A stretch of DNA of 64,000 nt, from the NCBI GenBank assembly GCA_036417435.1, contig CM070905.1, positions 65,799,092-65,863,091 on the forward strand. The letters are read 5' to 3'. Origin of the DNA: Inia geoffrensis. Lineage: Eukaryota; Chordata; Mammalia; Artiodactyla; Iniidae. A program made the position numbers and the translations under genes. The notes under the pieces are model-generated. The model did no database searches. It was not told where the DNA came from and saw nothing but the letters and a program-made list of their open reading frames with translations. Shown piece by piece: positions 10,695 to 21,809 of this stretch (positions within the stretch are counted from its first letter, which is position 1; the number at the start of each line of letters is the position of its first letter).

Positions 10695-12734
10695 ACACAT
10701 CTTGGCATTCACAGATGTAAGATGCATTCATTTTTATAGAGTAAGATATGCTTACGTCTTATATACCATGCATTATAATGCAATAAAAATACCTATAGTT
10801 GTGAATTCATCATTTGGCAATGAAAATCAAGCTCAATGTAAGATGAAGATATAGGACACTTTAAGAAAAAAGCAAATGTCAGTAAATTAACTCCATCCAT
10901 TGTACTACCCTGTGGCGACAGCAGACGTCACTACCAATTTTCTCAAGGTGCTAGTACATGTCTATAGCTGAAAACAGTATGAAAAGCTTTCTAATTAATT
11001 GCTACTGGCAGATCTGCTACTTCCAAAAGTTATTCCCTTGAGATACAGATGCTAACCTGTCTTACTATATGACAATTGCATCCTTTTGCAATTTACAAAA
11101 AAAATAATTTTTCTTTCATTTGCTAATCGGTGGCACAGAAAATGTTCCAGATCCCAGAAGGTGATAAAGGGGACACAAAGGTATTTAGAATTTGTTTTCC
11201 TTTCTAAGTTGAATAATGGGTTGAGGACTGCCAAGTTTTGGCTGAACAATAGCTCACCATCCAATTTTACTTTACTCAACTGAAAAGAGATGAACATAAG
11301 CAGCTTAACTGGGATGTGAATAAAAGCAGTACTTCAAAACTATACTAGCAAACATGACCATTTAATCTACAACATATCTCATTTACCAAATTTTTGTAAG
11401 GTTTCAATGTAAGAGGGTTGAGAGTGTGGACAAAATGCCCTTATAAACACATGTGTCTCTAAATGAAATGTGATAGAAACTACATTTTGCAGCTGTTTGA
11501 ATATTCTGAAATTTTTACATTTTTAGCCCAAAATAAAAATAAGAAAATAACACTGACAAGAGCAACACTATCAACATCATGCAAGCCAAATATCTAGCTC
11601 TAGGCTCTTCCCAGGGCTTTTTAAGTCATAACCCAAATGTGCCTGTGAAAGTCCATTTTATCACAGTTTTTATGTGATCTCCATTATGTCCTCCAAATCA
11701 AACTTTTGTTGAAAACTGACCCATTCATTCAACCAATGGGAAAATGTTAACTGAGTGCCAACTATGTGCCAAGCACTGTGTCAAACTCTGGAGATACAGT
11801 GACTCACATATACATCATGCAACACTCACTGAGCCTTCATGTATGCATGGTACTGAGCTTGGAAATGTACAGGCTAGCCAAACTGCCATGTCCCTCAACC
11901 ACAGGACAACATAATACATATGATAGCATTACATACACAAAGATAAAATGTAAAATGAATCAAGAGAAAAGCCCATTAATATATCAACACCCAGGGTACT
12001 GTTAGGCACGTAAATAACTAACAGTGGGCCTTATCCGCAATCGATACTTTGCAGAGTAAACTGCTCCAGACAGGCAGCCCCCATAGCATGTAATGAGCAG
12101 AAACTTCAGGCTCTCTGTGTTGTCATTGCAGATGTTTGGATCCTGCTGTTTTCACATTCTGCGTGGCTGCGATGACTGTACTTTCTTGGCAGCCAAAAGG
12201 GAAGCTTGCTCCGGTTTCTCCCATAACAAGCTAAGGACAAAACCTAGAATCCATCTTATTTTCACCCCATGTGACTGAAAAGGAGTGTTGGTGGGGGCAG
12301 GAGACATCACTGGCAATGGCTAGTGTGGAAGAAAAACACCAAAACAAACTATAAAAGGGTATTAACTCAATGGGTTTAAATTACAAGAGATTTCTCTTTC
12401 ATAAAATGCAACAGAGACTCACACCCAACTGTGTTTCACTATCTCATTATGCAATTATGGGTGCTACTAATGGTTAATATACTCTTAGAAAAAAAATAAG
12501 TTTCACAGAAAAAAAGAGTAGTAGAGATTTTTAAATGGGTAATATGTTGTTGACATTATCACAGATGTTATTTTTAATGAATAAGAGTACTAATGTATTT
12601 CACTCTTCCAGATCACACAAGTACAAAGGAGCACCACTGTGAGCCGATTTTTAATAACTATTTTCTTAATATATTCTCATGAAATTCCGACAAGTGTATA
12701 TGTTTATCCCTGACATAATATGGACTACTTCATT
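10695..12734. other. Mostly unassigned; faint ancient repeat near 11715-11850
   Basis: No gene is seen. At about 11715-11850 the phrase 'gagtgccaactatgtgccaa' followed by '...gagatacagtg' resembles a widespread ancient mammalian repeat, but the match is short. The rest shows nothing I can support, including short frames such as 12093-12278 (plus), which lack any motif. Confidence 0.4.
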
Positions 12735-12746
12735 AGTTTTCCATGA

Positions 12747-12752
<6 letters not shown>
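12735..12752. repeat. Target-site duplication, left copy (3' side of the L1)
   Basis: The 18-bp 'agttttccatgaaatttt' is identical to 18829-18846. It abuts the poly(T) that represents the L1 A-tail, so its exact inner edge could vary by a few T residues. Confidence 0.95.
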
Positions 12753-12780
<28 letters not shown>

Positions 12781-12800
12781 ATTTATTATTATTTTTTTTT

Positions 12801-13163
12801 AACATCTTTATTGGGTTAAAATTGCTCTACAATGGTGTGTCAGTTTCTACTTTATAACAAAGTGAATCAGTTATATATATACACACATTCACATATTTCT
12901 TCCCTCTTGCGTCTCCCTCCTTCCTTCCCTCCCTATCCCACCCCTCCAGGCAGTCACAAAGCACCGAGCTGATATCCCTGTGCCAAGCGGCTGCTTCCCA
13001 TTAGCTATCTACCTTACGTTTGTTAGTATATATATGTCCATGCCCCTCCCTCGCCCTCTCATAGCTCACCCCTCCCCCTCCCCATATCCTCAAGTCCGTT
13101 CTCCAGTAGGTCTGTGTCTTTATTCCTGTCTTACCCCTAGGTTCTTCATAACATTTTTTTTTC
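12801..13163 (-). terminator. L1 3' UTR with polyadenylation signal
   Basis: This is the region between the ORF2 stop and the A-tail. In the sense direction it ends with 'cccaataaagatgtt' just before the tail. The AATAAA signal is plus-strand tttatt at 12807-12812. The same ending occurs in the older L1 at 49693-51103, placing both in one 3'-UTR lineage. Confidence 0.85.
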
Positions 13164-16100
13164 TTAAATTCCATATATATGTGTTAGCATACGGTATTTG
13201 TCTTTGTCTTTCTGACTTACTTCACTCTGTATGACAGACTCGAGGTCTATCCACCTCATTACAAATAGCTCAATTTCGTTTCTTTTTAATGCTGAGTAAT
13301 ATTCCATTGTGTATATGTGCCACATCTTCTTTATCCATTCATCTGACGATGGGCACTTAGGTTGTTTCCATCCCCGGGCTATTGTAAATAGAGCTGCGAT
13401 GAACATTTTGGTACACGCCTCTTTTTCAATTTTGGTTTTCTCAGGGTATATGCCCAGTAGTGGGATTGCTGGGTCATATGGTAGTTCTATTTTTAGCTTT
13501 TTAAGGAACCTCCAAACTGTTCTCCATAGTGGCTGAACCAATTCACATTCCCACCAGCAGTGCAAGAGGGTTCCCTTTTGTCCACACCCTCTCCAGCATT
13601 TATTGTTTCTCGATTTTTTGATGATGGCCATTCTAACTGGTGTGAGATGATATCTCATTGTAGTTTTGATTTGCATTTCTCTAATGATTAATGATGTTGA
13701 GCATTCTTTCATGTGTTTGTTGGCAGTCTGCATATCTTCTTTGGTGAAATGTCTATTTAGGTCTTCTGCCCATTTTTGGATTGGGTTGTTTGTTTTTCTG
13801 TTATTGAGCTGCATAAGCTGCTTGTAAATTTTGGAGATTAATCCTTTGTCAGTTGCTTCATTTGCAAATATTTTCTCCCATTCTGAGGGTTGTCTTTTGG
13901 TCTTGTTTATGGTTTCCTTTGCTGTGCAAAAGCTTTGAAGTTTCATTAGGTCCCATTTGTTTATTTTTGTTTTTATTTCCATTTCTCTAGGAGGTGGGTC
14001 AAAAAGGATCTTGCTGTGATTTATGTCATAGAGTGTTCTGCCTATGTTTTCCTCTAAAAGTTTGATAGTTTCTGGCCTTACATTTAGGTCTTTAATCCAT
14101 TTTGAGCTTATTTTTGTGTATGGTGTTAGGGAGTGATCTAAGCTCATACTTTTACATGTAGCTGTCCAGTTTTCCCAGCACCACTTATTGAAGAGGCTGT
14201 CCTTTCTCCACTGTATATTCCTGCCACCATTATCAAAGATAAGGTGTCCATATGTGCGTGGGTTTATCTCTGGGCTTTCTATTCTGTTCCATTGATCTAT
14301 CGTTCTGTTTTTGTGCCAGTACCATACTGTCTTGATTACTGTAGCTTTGTAGTATAGTCTGAAGTCAGGGAGCCTGATTCCTCCAGCTCCGTTTTTCGCT
14401 CTCAAGATTGCTTTAGCTATTCGGGGTCTTTTGTGTTTCCATACAAATTGTGAAATTTTTTGTTCTAGTTCTGTGAAAAATGCCAGTGGCAGTTTGATAG
14501 GGATTGCATTGAATCTATAGATTGCTTTGGGTAGTAGAGTCATTTTCACAATGTTGATTCTTCCAATCCAAGAACATGGTATATCCCTCCATCTATTTGT
14601 ATCGTCTTTAATTTCTTTCATCAGTGTCTTATAATTTTCTGCATACAGGTCTTTTGTCTCCCTAGGTAGGTTTATTCCTAGGTATTTTATTCTTTTTGTT
14701 GCAATGGTAAATGGCAGTGTTTCCTTGATTTCACTTTCAGATTTTTCATCACTAGTATATAGGAATGCCAGAGATTTTTGTGCATTAATTTTGTATCCTG
14801 CTACTTTACCAAATTCATTGATTAGCTCTAGTAATTTTCTGGTAGCATCTTTAGGATTCTCTATGTATAGTATCATGTCATCTGCAAACAGTGACAGCTT
14901 TACTTCTTCTTTTCCGATTTGGATTCCTTTTATTTCCTTTTCTTCTCTGATTGCTGTGGCTAAAACTTCCAAAACTATGTTGAATAAGAGTGGTGAGAAT
15001 GGGCAACCTTGTCTTGTTCCTGATCTTAGTGGAAATGCTTTCAGTTTTTCACCATTCAGGATGATGTTGGCTGTGGGTTTGTCATATATGGCCTTTATTA
15101 TGTTGAGGAAAGGTCCCTCTATGCCTACTTTCTGTAGGGTTTTTATCATAAATGGGTGTTGAACTTTGTCAAAAGCTTTCTCTGCATCTATTGAGATGAT
15201 CATATGGTTTTTCTCCTTCAATTTGTTAATATGGTTTATCACATTGATAGATTTGCATATATTGAAGAATCCTTGCATTCCTGGAATAAACCCCACTTGA
15301 TCATGGTGTATGATCCTTTTGATGTGCTGTTGGATTCTGTTTGCTAGTATTTTGTTGAGGATTTTTGCATCTATGTTCATCAGTGATATTGGCCTGTAGT
15401 TTTCTTTCTTTGTGACATCCTTGTCTGGTTTTGGTATCAAGGTGATGGTGGCCTCATAGAAGGAATTGGGGAGTGTTCCTCCCTCTGCTATGTTTTGGAA
15501 GAGTTTGAGAAGGATAGGTGTTAGCTCTTCTCTAAATGCTTGATAGAATTCGGCTGTGAAGCCATCTGGTCCTGGGCTTTTGTTTGTTGCAAGATTTTTA
15601 ATCACAGTTTCAATTTCAGTGTTTGTGATTGGTCTGTTCATATTTTCTATTTCTTCCTGATTCAGTCTTGGTAGTTTGTGCATTTCTAAGAATTTGTCCA
15701 TTTCTTCCAGATTGTCCATTTTATTGGCATAGAGTTGCTTGTAGTAATCTCTCATGATCATTTTTATTTCTGCAGTGTCAGTTGTTACTTCTCCTTTTTC
15801 ATTTCTAATTCTATTGATTTGAGTCTTCTCCCTTTTTTTCTTGATGAGTCTGGCTAGTGGTTTATCTATTTTGTTTATCTTCTCAAAGAACCAACTTTTA
15901 GTTTTATTGATCTTTGCTATTGTTTCCTTCATTTCTTTTTCATTTATTTCTGATCTGATTTTTATAATTTCTTTCCTTCTACTAAATTTGGGGGTTTTTT
16001 GTTCTTCTTTCTCTAATTGCTTTAGGTGTAAGGTTAGGTTGTTTATTCGAGATGTTTCCTGCTTCTTAAGGTGGGCTTGTATTGCTATAAACTTCCCTCT

Positions 16101-16982
16101 TAGAACTGCTTTTGCAGCATCCCATAGGTTTTGGGTCGTTGTGTCTCCATTGTCATTTGTTTCTAGGTATTTTTTAATTTCCTCTTTGATTTCTTCAGTG
16201 ATCACTTCATTATTGAGTAATGTATTGTTTAGCCTCCATGTGTTTGTATTTTTTACAGATCTTTTCCTGTAATTGATATCTAGTCTCATGGCGTTGTGGT
16301 CGGAGAAGATACTTGATACAATTTCAATTTTCTTAAATTTACCAAGGCTTGATTTGTGACCCAAGATATGATCTATCCTGGAGAATGTTCCATGAGCACT
16401 TGAGAAAAATGTGTATTCTGTTGTTTTTGGATGGAGTGTCCTATAGATATCAATTAAGTCCATCTTGTTTAATGTATCATTTAAGGCTTGTGTTTCCTTA
16501 TTTATTTTCATTTTGGATGATCTGTCCATTGGTGAAAGTGGGGTGTTGAAGTCCCCTACTATGAATGTATTACTGTCGATTTCCCCTTTTATGGCTGTTA
16601 GTTTTTGCCTTATGTATTGAGGTGCTCCTGTGTTAGGTGCATAAATATTTACAATTGTTATATCTTCTTCTTGGATCGATCCCTTAATCATTATGTAGTG
16701 TCCTTCTTTGTCTCTTGTAATGGTCTTTATTTTAAAGTCTATTTTGTCTGATATGAGAATTGCTACTCCAGCTTTCTTTTGATTTCCATTTGCATGGAAT
16801 ATCTTTTTCCATCCCCTTACTTTCAGTCTGTATGTGTCTCTAGGTCTGAAGTGGGTCTCTTGTAGACAGCATATATATGGGTCTTGTTTTTGTATCCATT
16901 CAGCCAATCTGTGTCTTTTGGTGGGAGCATTTAGTCCATTTACATTTAAGGTAATTATCGATATGTATATTCCTATTCCCAT
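13164..16982 (-). CDS. L1 ORF2p: endonuclease and reverse transcriptase, intact
   Basis: The 1272-aa protein nicks target DNA and reverse-transcribes L1 RNA there (target-primed reverse transcription). The human protein is 1275 aa, so this is full length. The N-terminal apurinic-type endonuclease (about 1-238) keeps N13, E42, Y114, D144, N146, D204, D228 and H229, aligning with the human catalytic set one residue earlier. The reverse-transcriptase domain has PGPDGF, LIPKPD, YRPISL, GFIPG and the catalytic FADD box at 699-702 (D701 and D702). The C-terminal cysteine motif Cx3Cx7Hx4C is at 1129-1146. The chosen start is the first ATG after ORF1, 58 bp downstream, in the usual MGIG...ITLNVNGLN context. 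L1 ORF2 is translated from the same bicistronic RNA by an unconventional route. Antisense frames over it are shadows. Confidence 0.97.
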   Translation of the reverse strand: MGIGIYISIITLNVNGLNAPTKRHRLAEWIQKQDPYICCLQETHFRPRDTYRLKVRGWKKIFHANGNQKKAGVAILISDKIDFKIKTITRDKEGHYIMIKGSIQEEDITIVNIYAPNTGAPQYIRQKLTAIKGEIDSNTFIVGDFNTPLSPMDRSSKMKINKETQALNDTLNKMDLIDIYRTLHPKTTEYTFFSSAHGTFSRIDHILGHKSSLGKFKKIEIVSSIFSDHNAMRLDINYRKRSVKNTNTWRLNNTLLNNEVITEEIKEEIKKYLETNDNGDTTTQNLWDAAKAVLRGKFIAIQAHLKKQETSRINNLTLHLKQLEKEEQKTPKFSRRKEIIKIRSEINEKEMKETIAKINKTKSWFFEKINKIDKPLARLIKKKREKTQINRIRNEKGEVTTDTAEIKMIMRDYYKQLYANKMDNLEEMDKFLEMHKLPRLNQEEIENMNRPITNTEIETVIKNLATNKSPGPDGFTAEFYQAFREELTPILLKLFQNIAEGGTLPNSFYEATITLIPKPDKDVTKKENYRPISLMNIDAKILNKILANRIQQHIKRIIHHDQVGFIPGMQGFFNICKSINVINHINKLKEKNHMIISIDAEKAFDKVQHPFMIKTLQKVGIEGPFLNIIKAIYDKPTANIILNGEKLKAFPLRSGTRQGCPFSPLLFNIVLEVLATAIREEKEIKGIQIGKEEVKLSLFADDMILYIENPKDATRKLLELINEFGKVAGYKINAQKSLAFLYTSDEKSESEIKETLPFTIATKRIKYLGINLPRETKDLYAENYKTLMKEIKDDTNRWRDIPCSWIGRINIVKMTLLPKAIYRFNAIPIKLPLAFFTELEQKISQFVWKHKRPRIAKAILRAKNGAGGIRLPDFRLYYKATVIKTVWYWHKNRTIDQWNRIESPEINPRTYGHLIFDNGGRNIQWRKDSLFNKWCWENWTATCKSMSLDHSLTPYTKISSKWIKDLNVRPETIKLLEENIGRTLYDINHSKILFDPPPREMEIKTKINKWDLMKLQSFCTAKETINKTKRQPSEWEKIFANEATDKGLISKIYKQLMQLNNRKTNNPIQKWAEDLNRHFTKEDMQTANKHMKECSTSLIIREMQIKTTMRYHLTPVRMAIIKKSRNNKCWRGCGQKGTLLHCWWECELVQPLWRTVWRFLKKLKIELPYDPAIPLLGIYPEKTKIEKEACTKMFIAALFTIARGWKQPKCPSSDEWIKKMWHIYTMEYYSALKRNEIELFVMRWIDLESVIQSEVSQKDKDKYRMLTHIYGI

Positions 16983-17040
16983 TTTCTAAATTGTTTTGGG
17001 TTCGTTGTTATAGGTCCGTTCCTTCTCTTGTGTTTCTTGT

Positions 17041-17946
17041 CTAGAGAAGTTCCTTTAGCAGTTGTTGTAAAGCTGGTTTGGTGGTGCTGAACTCTCTCAG
17101 CTTTTGCTTGTCTGTGAAGGTTTTAATTTCTCCATCAAATCTGAATGAAATCTTTGCTGGGTAGAGTAATCGTGGTTGCAGGCTTTTCTCCTTCATCACT
17201 TTCAGTATGTCCTGCCACTCCCTTCTGGCTTGCAGAGTTTCTGCTGAGAGATCAGCTGTTAGCCTTATGGGGATTCCCTTGTGTGTTATTTGTTTTTTTT
17301 CCCTTGCTGCTTTTAATATGCTTTCTTTGTATTTAATTTTTGAGAGTTTGATTAATATGTGTCTTGGCGTATTTCTCCTTGGGTTTATCCTGTATGGGAC
17401 TCTCTCTGCTTCCTGGACTTGGTTAACTATTTCCTTTCCCATATTAGGGAAGTTTTCAACTATAATCTCTTCAAATATTTTCTCAGTCCCTTTCTTTTTC
17501 TCTTCATCCTCTGGAACCCCTATAATTCGAATGTTGGTGCGTTTAATATTGTCCCAGAGGTCTCTGAGACTGTCCTCAGTTCTTTTCATTCTTTTTTCTT
17601 TATTCTGCTCTGCAGTCGTTATTTCCACTAGTTTATCTTCCAGGTCACTTATCCGTTCTTCTGCCTCAGTTATTCTGCTATTGATCCCATCTAGTGTATT
17701 TTTCATTTCAGTTATTGTGTTGTTCATCTCTGTTTGTTTGTTCTTTAGTTCTTCTAGATCTTTGTTAAACATTTCTTGCATCTTCTCCATCCTTGCCTCC
17801 ATTCTATTTCCGAGATTCTGGATCATCTTTACTATCATTATTCTGAATTCTTTTTCAGGAAGACTGCCTATTACCTCTTCATTTGTTAGGTCTGGTGCAT
17901 TTTTATCTTGCTCCTTCATCTGCTGTGTGTTTTTCTGTCTTCTCAT
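17041..17946 (-). CDS. L1 ORF1p: RNA-binding nucleic-acid chaperone, intact
   Basis: The 301-aa protein coats L1 RNA as trimers in the ribonucleoprotein particle. The basic N-terminus is followed by a coiled coil at about 40-132, rich in spaced hydrophobic residues with E/K (MEARMEKMQEMF..., MNNTITEMKNTL..., ITEAEERISDLEDKL). The RRM starts at about 137 (TNIRIIGVPE) and continues through PRHILIKL (194-201). The C-terminal domain has LTADLSAETLQARREW (229-244) and YPAKISF (262-268), near-invariant ORF1p signatures. Human ORF1p is 338 aa. The difference lies mostly in a shorter N-terminal region and a C-terminus that stops after QQLLKELL. The ATG lies 31 bp downstream of a 20-nt A-run in the sense strand. 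No frameshift or stop is present. Confidence 0.95.
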   Translation of the reverse strand: MRRQKNTQQMKEQDKNAPDLTNEEVIGSLPEKEFRIMIVKMIQNLGNRMEARMEKMQEMFNKDLEELKNKQTEMNNTITEMKNTLDGINSRITEAEERISDLEDKLVEITTAEQNKEKRMKRTEDSLRDLWDNIKRTNIRIIGVPEDEEKKKGTEKIFEEIIVENFPNMGKEIVNQVQEAERVPYRINPRRNTPRHILIKLSKIKYKESILKAAREKKQITHKGIPIRLTADLSAETLQARREWQDILKVMKEKSLQPRLLYPAKISFRFDGEIKTFTDKQKLREFSTTKPALQQLLKELL

Positions 17947-18828
17947 TTTGCTTATCTTACTGTGTTTGGGGTCCCCCTTTTTTTTTTTTTTTTTTTTGCA
18001 GGCTACACGTTCGTAGTTCCCGTTGTTTTTGATGTCTGTCTCCAGTGGCTAAGGTTGGTCTAGTGGGTTGTGTATACTTCCTGGTGGAGGGGACTAGTGC
18101 TTGTGTTCTGGTGGATGAGGCTGGATCTTGTCTCTCTGGTGGGCAGGTCCACGTCTGGTGGTGTGTTTAGGGGTGTCTCTGGACTTATTATGATTTTAGG
18201 CAGCCTCTCTGTTAATGGGTGGGGTTGTGTTTCTGTTTTGCTAGTTGTTTGGCATAGGTTTTCCAGCAGTGTAGCTTGCTGGCCGTTGAGTGAAGCTGGG
18301 TGCTGGTGTTAAGGTGGAGATCCCTGGGAGATTTTCGCCGTTTGATATTATGTGGTGCTGGGAAATCTCTTGTGGACCAGTGTTCTGAAGTTGGCTCTCT
18401 CCCCTCAGAGGTAGAGTCCTGATTCCTGGCAGGAGCAGCAAGAACCTTTCATCCGCACAGCCAGGTACGTGGGGGAGTTTCTTGCCTTTTAGGAGGTCTG
18501 AGGTCTTTTGCCAGCCTTCAGTAGGTGTTCTGTAAGAGTTGTTCCACGTGTAGATGTATTTCTGGTGTATCTATTCTGTTTAATGAAGTCATATCTCGCG
18601 TGGCGCCCATCATCACCAATACCGGCTCGCCGTCCCCACGACTGTCGCGGCTTCGGCCGTCGGGGCCCCTCCAGAGCCGGCAGCCTCAGTGAGGCCGCCC
18701 TCCCCTCGGGCTCCGGGGCAGTTCCCTGACGGCGGAGGGAAGAGACCCCGAGCCGGGAGTTCCAGCTCTGCGGAAACGCGGGCTCTGTTCTAGTGCAGCG
18801 GGTGGGACGGCTCTGCCCCAAGGCCTTC
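17947..18828 (-). promoter_or_regulatory. L1 5' UTR with CpG-rich promoter region
   Basis: The 882-bp leader lies between the 5' duplication and ORF1. Its first 240 bp (18590-18828) is GC-rich with roughly 25 CpGs by eye, very unlike the AT-rich surroundings. Retained CpGs suggest little time for methylation decay. L1 5' UTRs carry an internal polymerase II promoter, and this is the expected location, but I could not identify individual factor sites. A 20-nt run of A (sense; T on plus, 17978-17997) lies just before ORF1. The sequence may or may not be the complete 5' end. Confidence 0.75.
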
Positions 18829-18846
18829 AGTTTTCCATGAAATTTT
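18829..18846. repeat. Target-site duplication, right copy (5' side of the L1)
   Basis: The 18-bp copy is identical to 12735-12752. It is followed on the plus strand by AAAA. Read in the L1's direction, the cut is TTTT|AAAA, matching the L1 endonuclease preference. Confidence 0.95.
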
Positions 18847-21800
18847 AAAAAATTCCTGCATTATACTGCTTCATATTGGACTGATAGCCACCATATTCTT
18901 CAGTCATTAAAAAGAAGAGTTTGCACCACACCATAAATAAAGCTAATGCTTACCTCTAAGCAATAAGTAATGAAAATGAATACTAAACATTTGCTTTACA
19001 GCATGTTTTTCTTCTCTAAATTATGATTTTTGCAACAGTTTTAATGGCTTTCATTTTTATTGCATTGCAAAAGTGAGATCATATTCTTCATATGTACTTC
19101 ATTATCTCATCTGATTAGGTTTTAATTCCTGCAACATACAGCAAAGGCTGATGTGTCTTTTGCAATTTGAAAACTGTGGTTGCATGCTGAGAATAATTAG
19201 CTTCACTAAGGCAGAACAAATGATTTCTTTGCAAAACAGCAAGTCTGTGTTTCAATAGATAATTGCAGAATACCCAAGTTATCTTGGGACTTACAGTATA
19301 GTGGTTACTTTGAGTTTAATTAATATTTTTGTAATCTTAATTCCCTAATAACTATGTGACCCAGAGATTATCATAAAGAGTGTTGTTTTTGAAATCTGGA
19401 GTTGAGGAGACTTTCTCAAATTGGTTCATTTGATTTGTCAGTTTTCATTAAAATACTTATGAAAAATATTAATATTATTTATATCTAGTCATAATTTATG
19501 CAAAATTTCATTATTGGCTGTGGCTACCAGAATGGTAGTAGGCTATCTTTCCTGCCCAATTCACCCTGAAATGCTGAAGATCATTTATGAATCCAATAGA
19601 GAAACACTTAAAAGTGACCAGATTAGTTGAGTTTTCTACTTAATTTTACTGAGATAATATAAATGTGGTAATTAAATCCCACAAGTCAATTTATACTAAA
19701 GAAAACTCATTTAGTAATAGCAACAACAGATAAATCTATAACTTCTTGTAATTAAGAGGTTACTCTTCTTTAAACTAGTAAAATCTGCACTGAAAGCTTC
19801 ATTCAATTGTTTATATTTAAGATTCTTATTGAGTTAACGATTACTGCAGCACCTTAAGTGGAAACATTAAACAGAGTTCTCTACACAGCAAAAAGGTCAT
19901 GCATGCATACTGCTCTGAAATTAAACCTTACTTTCATTCCCTACATGGCTGCAGGAAAGTTAAGCTGCTGCTGAATTACAGAGCCATCTAGTATCTTATA
20001 GCTCCCGTTATCAATGGCCTGACAAGTCTAATTCCAAGCAAGACTCCTTCAACTACTCCAACCTCACTACAATTAGATTCACTACAATTTAGATTCATCC
20101 TCTAAAATGTCTCTGGAATAAGCAGGTAAATACAAGCTTTAAATGTTTTAAACTTTATAGTCTATATTGACTTCTGTGGCATCATTGGCAGATAGACAAT
20201 GAAACTATTATCAAATTAAGTTTCATTCTATATCTATAACTTTAATCCTAAATATTAACAAGCTTCTGTTATTTATTTGATTGACACAGAAGGTGCTTTT
20301 AAAACCTAAGAAATTATTCTCCTTTCCTTGCTTTGAGACTACTGAATCACAAAAAAGTTTAGTACCTTTTGTAAAGTAAGTTATATATTCAAAATTGTAA
20401 CTCTGACTACAATTTGGAAATGCAAACAGACTGTGTTATATAGATGCTCTTAATATATCTACAAGTTGTTAATGTGCACACCAGCCCAGTTAGCAAATAC
20501 ACTAAAAGGAATGAAAATTACTTGAAGATTATTGAAACAACAGTGAGGAAAAAAAAAAGGATTCAGCAAAACAAACTTGAACTCAAAGACTATGAAATTC
20601 AAGGAGTATTAAACAGTTTGCCAAAGAACACTGTTTTATTTTTGTTCAACTTTTTAGAGACTGTTTATCTGATAATGTGTTCTTTACATGCCCAAGCACC
20701 ACACCACTGAGGTTTCCAAATTAATTTTTGCAGTAAATTATTTTGATTAGAATCAAGGTATTATACCTTAGAATATTTAAAATATTCATATTTCACTTAG
20801 ATTTAGAGAGACAGAACTATAAAACTCATTTTCTCCTAGTAATAGCTTTCAAGTAAAGTCCTTTTGCTTTTTGTTTGGCAAGCACGCAACTTTGACATTG
20901 CTTTTTTTCCCTTCTCTCACTCAATTCCATCTCTGCCTTGTATTGGTTAGATCAGGTTCAAAATTATATTTATTTCATTTAATAAATATGAATTCAAAAG
21001 AGGGTTAAAAATAGGAATGTTCACTGAAATACTGTACCATTACAGTAAAAGTTAATTTTTGTTGCAAATCAAGTTTAATTACCTTAACAACCCTTTTATT
21101 TTCTTTTATTTTTAACCCTTTATTTTAAAAGTTCAAAGTCAATCAAACTCTATTAAAAGAATATAATTGGAAAACCATGGCAATTTACTACTAAAAATAT
21201 CATGATGCTGAAATAATTTAATCATGTGTTTAGAACTGCTGATTCCACTGACATTATTAAGGTTTCATATAAAAAGTTGATGGTTACTGCTCAGAAGTAC
21301 TTAAGTGACAGTAAAAGTGGGACTTTGTTTTTTCATCTGTGGTAAGAGAAGACTGATCTGATTGTAAACCAGTGAAAGGATATAGTAAGAAATATTATTT
21401 TATCCCCTATAACGTGGTAAGTATCACCAAAATCCTTCACTTTTTATGTACTAGTTGGGGTATCCTATCTTTCTACCATTCAAAATCAAATATTAACCAA
21501 TATTTAATATTTAATATAAATTACACCTTTCCCACTCTTGCTTCCACCTGATTCACAGAAATATATATTTTAAATAAAACAATGCAGACAAATCATACTA
21601 ATGGAGAAAAACAGCCTGATATAAAGCTGGATGGAGGAGCAGAGCCTTGTGACAAGACATATTCTTTCACCAATTTCCCTAAATTCACTTTCAATTTAAT
21701 GTAATTAACATATGGAGTTATTAATGTATCATTTGGATTTGCATTATTTTCCTTGTTTCATTTGAAGCCAGCACAATACAAATATATAACAGTAATAATT
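18847..21800. other. No recognised feature
   Basis: About 3 kb of AT-rich sequence with no repeat I can name and no convincing coding region. The open frame at 20444-20710 (plus, 88 aa) has no recognisable motif and a composition expected of AT-rich non-coding DNA. This is one of the longest stretches here without an obvious young transposon. Confidence 0.5.
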
Positions 21801-21809
21801 AAGATTTCA

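Larger units (their letters stand above)
12753..18828 (-). mobile_element. Full-length, apparently intact LINE-1 retrotransposon
   Basis: A complete minus-strand L1 of about 6.08 kb: 5' UTR 17947-18828, ORF1 17041-17946, a 58-bp spacer, ORF2 13164-16982, 3' UTR 12801-13163 and an A-rich tail of about 48 bp (12753-12800, with ATTT/ATT units inside). Perfect 18-bp duplications flank it. Read in the element's direction, the 5' duplication begins at TTTT|AAAA, the classic L1 endonuclease site. Both ORFs lack stops or frameshifts and the key residues are present. The identical duplications and CpG-rich 5' UTR argue for recent insertion. Whether it is transcribed or mobile cannot be told from sequence. 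Confidence 0.96.

Noticed and set aside
17207..18016. A 269-aa plus-strand open frame opposite L1 ORF1
   Set aside because: It is the antisense reading of a charged coiled-coil gene, which yields long hydrophobic frames by codon composition. It has no recognised domain or start context.
18508..18729. A plus-strand frame in the L1 5' UTR resembling the idea of an antisense ORF0
   Set aside because: ORF0 is described for primate L1s; this 73-aa frame lies in GC-rich leader sequence where open frames occur by chance, and I see no similarity I can support.
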